Source of the DNA: CAMFLJ01 sp965279255
GTDB lineage: Bacteria; Actinomycetota; Acidimicrobiia; Acidimicrobiales; Acidimicrobilacustridaceae
NCBI GenBank assembly: GCA_965279255.1
Contig: OZ257146.1
Coordinates: forward strand, 3,348,001-3,412,000
Reading direction: 5' to 3'
DNA: 64,000 nt
The notes beneath the pieces are model-generated. The model was not told the origin of the DNA and made no database searches. It saw only the letters and a program-made list of their open reading frames with translations. The translations under genes were made by a program, and so were the position numbers. Positions 61,418 through 64,000 of this stretch are shown here, piece after piece. The number at the start of each line of letters is the position of its first letter. Position 1 is the first letter of the stretch.

Positions 61418-61889
61418 GGTCGGCTCCTAGGGCTCGTCGCAGTTGCGCCAGTCCTCGCTCGAGGTGGTTCTGGACGGTGGAGATCGAGGTCCCGGTCAGC
61501 TCGGCCACTTCGCGGTGGGTCCAGCCGTAGCCGTGGATCAGGACGACGGCGACCCGCTGGCGTTCGCTCAGCGCCACCAGGCCCGGTGCCAGCCCGGGCT
61601 CCACCCAGGGCTCGGGCGGCGCCGGGGCGGCGAAGGTCACGGGCGTCTTGCGTTGCCGGACGCTGCTCTGCCCGACCCGGTACAGGTAGCCGAGCGGGTT
61701 GCGCATCGCCGTGATGTCGTCCCAGTGCTCCCACGCCCAGGCCAGCGCGTTCGCCGCAGCCTCGCGGCCCACCTGCCCGCCGAAGGCGGCCACGAGCGAA
61801 CGGCGCAGCCGCGGTTCGGCCGCGGCGAAGAACTCGGTGAACTCCGAGGTCCGATCGTTGGTCGCCAGGGTGATGTCCTTCGCCGCCAT
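61410..61889 (-). CDS. ECF-like RNA polymerase sigma factor (module 2)
   Basis: This 159-aa sigma-like protein is paralogous to the one at 37236. It shares WEH-(x)8-NPLGYLYRVGQSS in region 2 and SERQRVAVVLIHGYGWTHREVAELTG with RGLAQLRRALG in region 4. Region 2 is short and lacks the usual acidic-DxxQE signature, so these two define their own small group. The ATG is preceded by AACCCT-N5 rather than a Shine-Dalgarno. The stop overlaps the partner gene by 8 bp. Confidence 0.82.
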   Translation of the reverse strand: MAAKDITLATNDRTSEFTEFFAAAEPRLRRSLVAAFGGQVGREAAANALAWAWEHWDDITAMRNPLGYLYRVGQSSVRQRKTPVTFAAPAPPEPWVEPGLAPGLVALSERQRVAVVLIHGYGWTHREVAELTGTSISTVQNHLERGLAQLRRALGADHD

Positions 61890-61955
61890 CTCACAGGGTT
61901 AGAGCCCTGAGACCCCTCGGCTTACCACCAGGAACTTCAGAGATCCGGCCTGCCC

Positions 61956-62747
61956 TCAGCTCTTGGTGATGGCCTTCGAGTAGGCGGCCATGTACTCGGT
62001 GACCTCGGGGTGCGCCGCTCCCATCTCCTGGTTGCGGTTCTCCAGGGCGAGGGCGGCGGGCAGGCTCGGCGCGTCGAGGTTGGCCCACATGACCTCCTTC
62101 GAGGCGCGCAGGCCGTAGGAGGTGTAGCCGGCGATGCCGGTGGCCACCGCGAGCGCGGCGTCGTCGAAGCCCTCGTCGGGGAGGACCTGCGACACGAGGC
62201 CCATGTGCTCGGCCGCGGCGGCGTCGATGGTGCGGCCCGTGAGCATGAGGTCGAACGCCCGCGACGCACCGATGAGGCGGGGAAGGAACCAACTCAGGCC
62301 GATGTCGGTGGCGGTGAGGCCGGTCTTGATGAACGCGGCGCAGAAGGTGGCCGACTCGGCGGCCACGCGCACGTCGCAGGCCGAGGCCAGCGCCAGGCCA
62401 CCGCCGTAAGCCGGCCCGTTCACCGCGGCCACGACGATCTGCGGGGTCTGGTTGATGTGCTGCGTGAGGCTCGACATGAAGGCCTGGCCGCTCGTGCGGG
62501 CGCCCCGCCACGGGTGCTCGCCGATCTCGGGCGGGGTGCCGAAGTCGCGCAGGTCGAGCCCGGCGCAGAAGCCCCGGCCGGCGCCGGCCAGGACCACCAC
62601 GCGGATGGCGTCGTCGGCGGCCACGTCGTCGAGGGCGTCGTGGAGCTCGGCGGTGAGCTCGAAGGTGAGCGCGTTGAGCCGCTCCGGGCGGTTGAGGCGG
62701 ATGACCCGCACGCGCTCGGTGGGCTGCTCGATCGAGAGCATCGGCAT
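61956..62747 (-). CDS. Crotonase-family protein, non-canonical active site
   Basis: The 263-aa protein is a close paralog of the crotonase at 23485 (RPERLNALTFELTAELHDALDD; GRGFCAGLDLRDFG). Like it, it has Ala at the first catalytic Glu position (GGGLAL) and no PEVxLG Glu. It retains an acid in TATDIG that matches the dienoyl-CoA isomerase Asp. The ATG at 62747 is chosen because AGGAG ends 6 nt upstream, overlapping the sulfatase stop region; a GTG at 62762 is less likely. It forms an operon with the alkylsulfatase (11-nt gap). Confidence 0.86.
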   Translation of the reverse strand: MPMLSIEQPTERVRVIRLNRPERLNALTFELTAELHDALDDVAADDAIRVVVLAGAGRGFCAGLDLRDFGTPPEIGEHPWRGARTSGQAFMSSLTQHINQTPQIVVAAVNGPAYGGGLALASACDVRVAAESATFCAAFIKTGLTATDIGLSWFLPRLIGASRAFDLMLTGRTIDAAAAEHMGLVSQVLPDEGFDDAALAVATGIAGYTSYGLRASKEVMWANLDAPSLPAALALENRNQEMGAAHPEVTEYMAAYSKAITKS

Positions 62748-62758
62748 GGGGGCTCCTG

Positions 62759-64000
62759 TCACGGGATGACGATGTTGAAGGACGGGTCCGGCGTCTCGAG
62801 GACGGACCGCAACGTATCGAACACTGTTACATCCCCGACGACGGTGGCTGTGCCGGCCGCCGCCAGGTCGGCCAAGGTCGTCATCCCCACGACCACCTGG
62901 AGCAGCGCCAGTCGGGGCAGGGCCACGGTGAGGGTGGCGGCGTCGTCGTGGCGCCCGCTCAGGTGGGTGAGCACCGAGTTGTGCAGGCGCAGCACGTACT
63001 GCTGGCCGTCGTCGGTGTCGGTGACGTTGATGACGAGCTCGGTGCCGATCGCCGCCGGCCCGTCGACCCGCACGGCCACGGCGTCGAACATCTGCGGCAC
63101 CGTGAGCTGGCTCACCATGTCGAGCGAGTTGGCGCTGACCGCGGTGCGGACCTCGTCGCCGCGGAGCTCCTGGGCCCCCATGAGGAAGAAGTTGCGCCAG
63201 GTGGCGTTCTCGGCGCCGTAGCCCAGCTGCTCGAAGGTGCGGGCCTGCAGCTCACGGGCCGCGCGGTTGGTGGGATCGGCGAAGATCACGTGGTTCACGA
63301 CCTCGGCCACCCAGCGGTAGTCGCCCTCGTCGAACGAGCGCTGGGCCCGGTCGAGCACGGCCTCGGTTCCACCCATGAACTCGACGTAGCGGCGGGCCGC
63401 GGGCTCCGGCGGGTGACGCCAGAGGTTGGCGGGGTTGCCGTCGAACCAGCCCATGTACCGCTGATAGATGGCCTTCACGTTGTGGCTGACCGAGCCGTAG
63501 TAGCCCCGGCAGTCCCAGCTCTGGTCGAGCGCGGGCGGCAGCTCGACCTCCTCGGCGATCTCGGGGCCGGTGAGGCCGCGGTTCATGAGGCGGAGGGTCT
63601 GGTCGTGGAGGTAGCCGTAGAGGTCGCGCTGGTTCGAGAGGTGGGTGACCACCCGGTCGGCGCCCCACGTGGGCCAGTGGTGGGAGGCGAACACGGTGTC
63701 GGTCCCGGCACCGAACAGCTCGAGCGACTCGTCGAGGAAGCGCGACCACGCCCGGGCGTCGCGCACCTGGGCGCCGCGCAGGGTGACCACGTTGTGCAGG
63801 TTGTGGGTGGCGTTCTCGGCCATGCACAGCAGGCGCAGGTCGGGGAAGTGGAAGTTCATCTCCGCCGGTGCCTCGGTGCCCGGTGTCATCTGGAACACGA
63901 TGCGGACGCCGTCGAGGACGACCTCCTCGCCCGTGTGGCCGATGTCGATCGTCGGGGGCACGAGGCCGACCGTGCCGACCGAGGTGGTGGGGCCGAGGCC
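62759..64000 (-). CDS. Alkyl/aryl sulfatase of the SdsA1/Pseudomonas type (partial, N-terminus missing)
   Basis: The gene runs off the right edge; 413 C-terminal residues are visible and the frame is open to base 64000. Present are the end of the metallo-beta-lactamase domain (FHFPDLRLLCMAENATHNLHN...FASHHWPTWG), the dimerisation region (YGYLHDQTLRLMNRGLTGPEIAEEVELPP, YYGSVSHNVKAIYQRYMGWFDGNPANLW), and the SCP2-like C-terminal domain. The zinc HxHxDH motif lies outside the window. It cleaves long-chain alkyl sulfates to alcohol and sulfate, and the crotonase after it could process the resulting acyl-CoA. Confidence 0.88.
   Translation of the reverse strand, partial: GLGPTTSVGTVGLVPPTIDIGHTGEEVVLDGVRIVFQMTPGTEAPAEMNFHFPDLRLLCMAENATHNLHNVVTLRGAQVRDARAWSRFLDESLELFGAGTDTVFASHHWPTWGADRVVTHLSNQRDLYGYLHDQTLRLMNRGLTGPEIAEEVELPPALDQSWDCRGYYGSVSHNVKAIYQRYMGWFDGNPANLWRHPPEPAARRYVEFMGGTEAVLDRAQRSFDEGDYRWVAEVVNHVIFADPTNRAARELQARTFEQLGYGAENATWRNFFLMGAQELRGDEVRTAVSANSLDMVSQLTVPQMFDAVAVRVDGPAAIGTELVINVTDTDDGQQYVLRLHNSVLTHLSGRHDDAATLTVALPRLALLQVVVGMTTLADLAAAGTATVVGDVTVFDTLRSVLETPDPSFNIVIP

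Overview
The window is very GC-rich DNA (about 70% by eye, not computed). It carries about 62 protein-coding genes packed on both strands. I see no rRNA, tRNA, CRISPR array, prophage or plasmid functions. Gene content points to a high-GC actinomycete, most likely class Acidimicrobiia (Iamia/Ilumatobacter-like): luciferase-like monooxygenases, PPOX and DUF385 flavin/F420-type proteins, PAPS sulfotransferases, many SDRs and crotonases, DUF2510 and DUF222-HNH proteins, a monomeric isocitrate dehydrogenase and many GTG starts. That placement is inference from content, not a tree. No gap without a gene exceeds about 300 bases, except 15579-16113 if the doubtful ORF at 15755 is not real.

Layout. 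1-7.8 kb: catabolic hydrolases and oxidoreductases (amidohydrolases, SDRs, an HSL-type esterase, a D-aminoacylase-like enzyme). 7801-9131: an intact IS481-family insertion sequence sitting inside an older intergenic palindrome. 9.2-15.6 kb: a fasciclin protein, a PPOX protein, a divergent YceI/XRE pair, and a TetR-sulfotransferase-substrate-binding-protein unit. 15.7-25 kb: an HD-SDR pair, a cold-shock gene, a second sulfotransferase, a quinone-reductase/TetR unit divergent from a two-component flavin monooxygenase pair, a crotonase and a lactonase. 25-35.4 kb: a DUF2510 membrane protein, Ada DNA repair, a crotonase/dienoyl-CoA-reductase/isocitrate-dehydrogenase run, an AraC-glyoxalase pair, patatin and diiron proteins, a methyltransferase. 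35.5-44.7 kb: two unknowns, a YCII protein, an ECF sigma factor with a membrane-anchored thioredoxin-like partner, an HNH endonuclease, an ECF42 sigma/DGPF pair with a recognisable promoter, DUF1214, and a TauE/DUF1634 permease pair. 44.8-51.3 kb: a C11 peptidase lipoprotein, a cyclase-family hydrolase, a second LLM monooxygenase/FMN reductase pair, and a DEAD-box helicase. 51.5-64 kb: ArsR-membrane protein and TetR-DUF385 units with clear operators, membrane proteins and lipoproteins, a tandem cupin translationally coupled to a LigB dioxygenase, a second sigma/membrane-protein pair paralogous to the first, a crotonase, and an alkylsulfatase cut by the right edge.

How it works together. The genes suggest aerobic oxidation of lipid-like, aromatic and organosulfur compounds (two sulfotransferases, an alkylsulfatase, two flavin monooxygenase/reductase pairs, three crotonases, a dienoyl-CoA reductase). 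These are arranged as many small, locally regulated units rather than one pathway operon.

Three features stand out. First, many genes lack a Shine-Dalgarno sequence and instead carry a TANNNT-like -10 box only 5-10 nt before the start codon, the signature of leaderless transcription. Second, there is a family of long perfect palindromes in intergenic ends, one copy split by the IS. Third, two paralogous ECF-sigma/membrane-protein modules lack a recognisable zinc anti-sigma domain, and one partner ends in a CxxC thioredoxin-like domain. The third is the best candidate here for an undescribed system.
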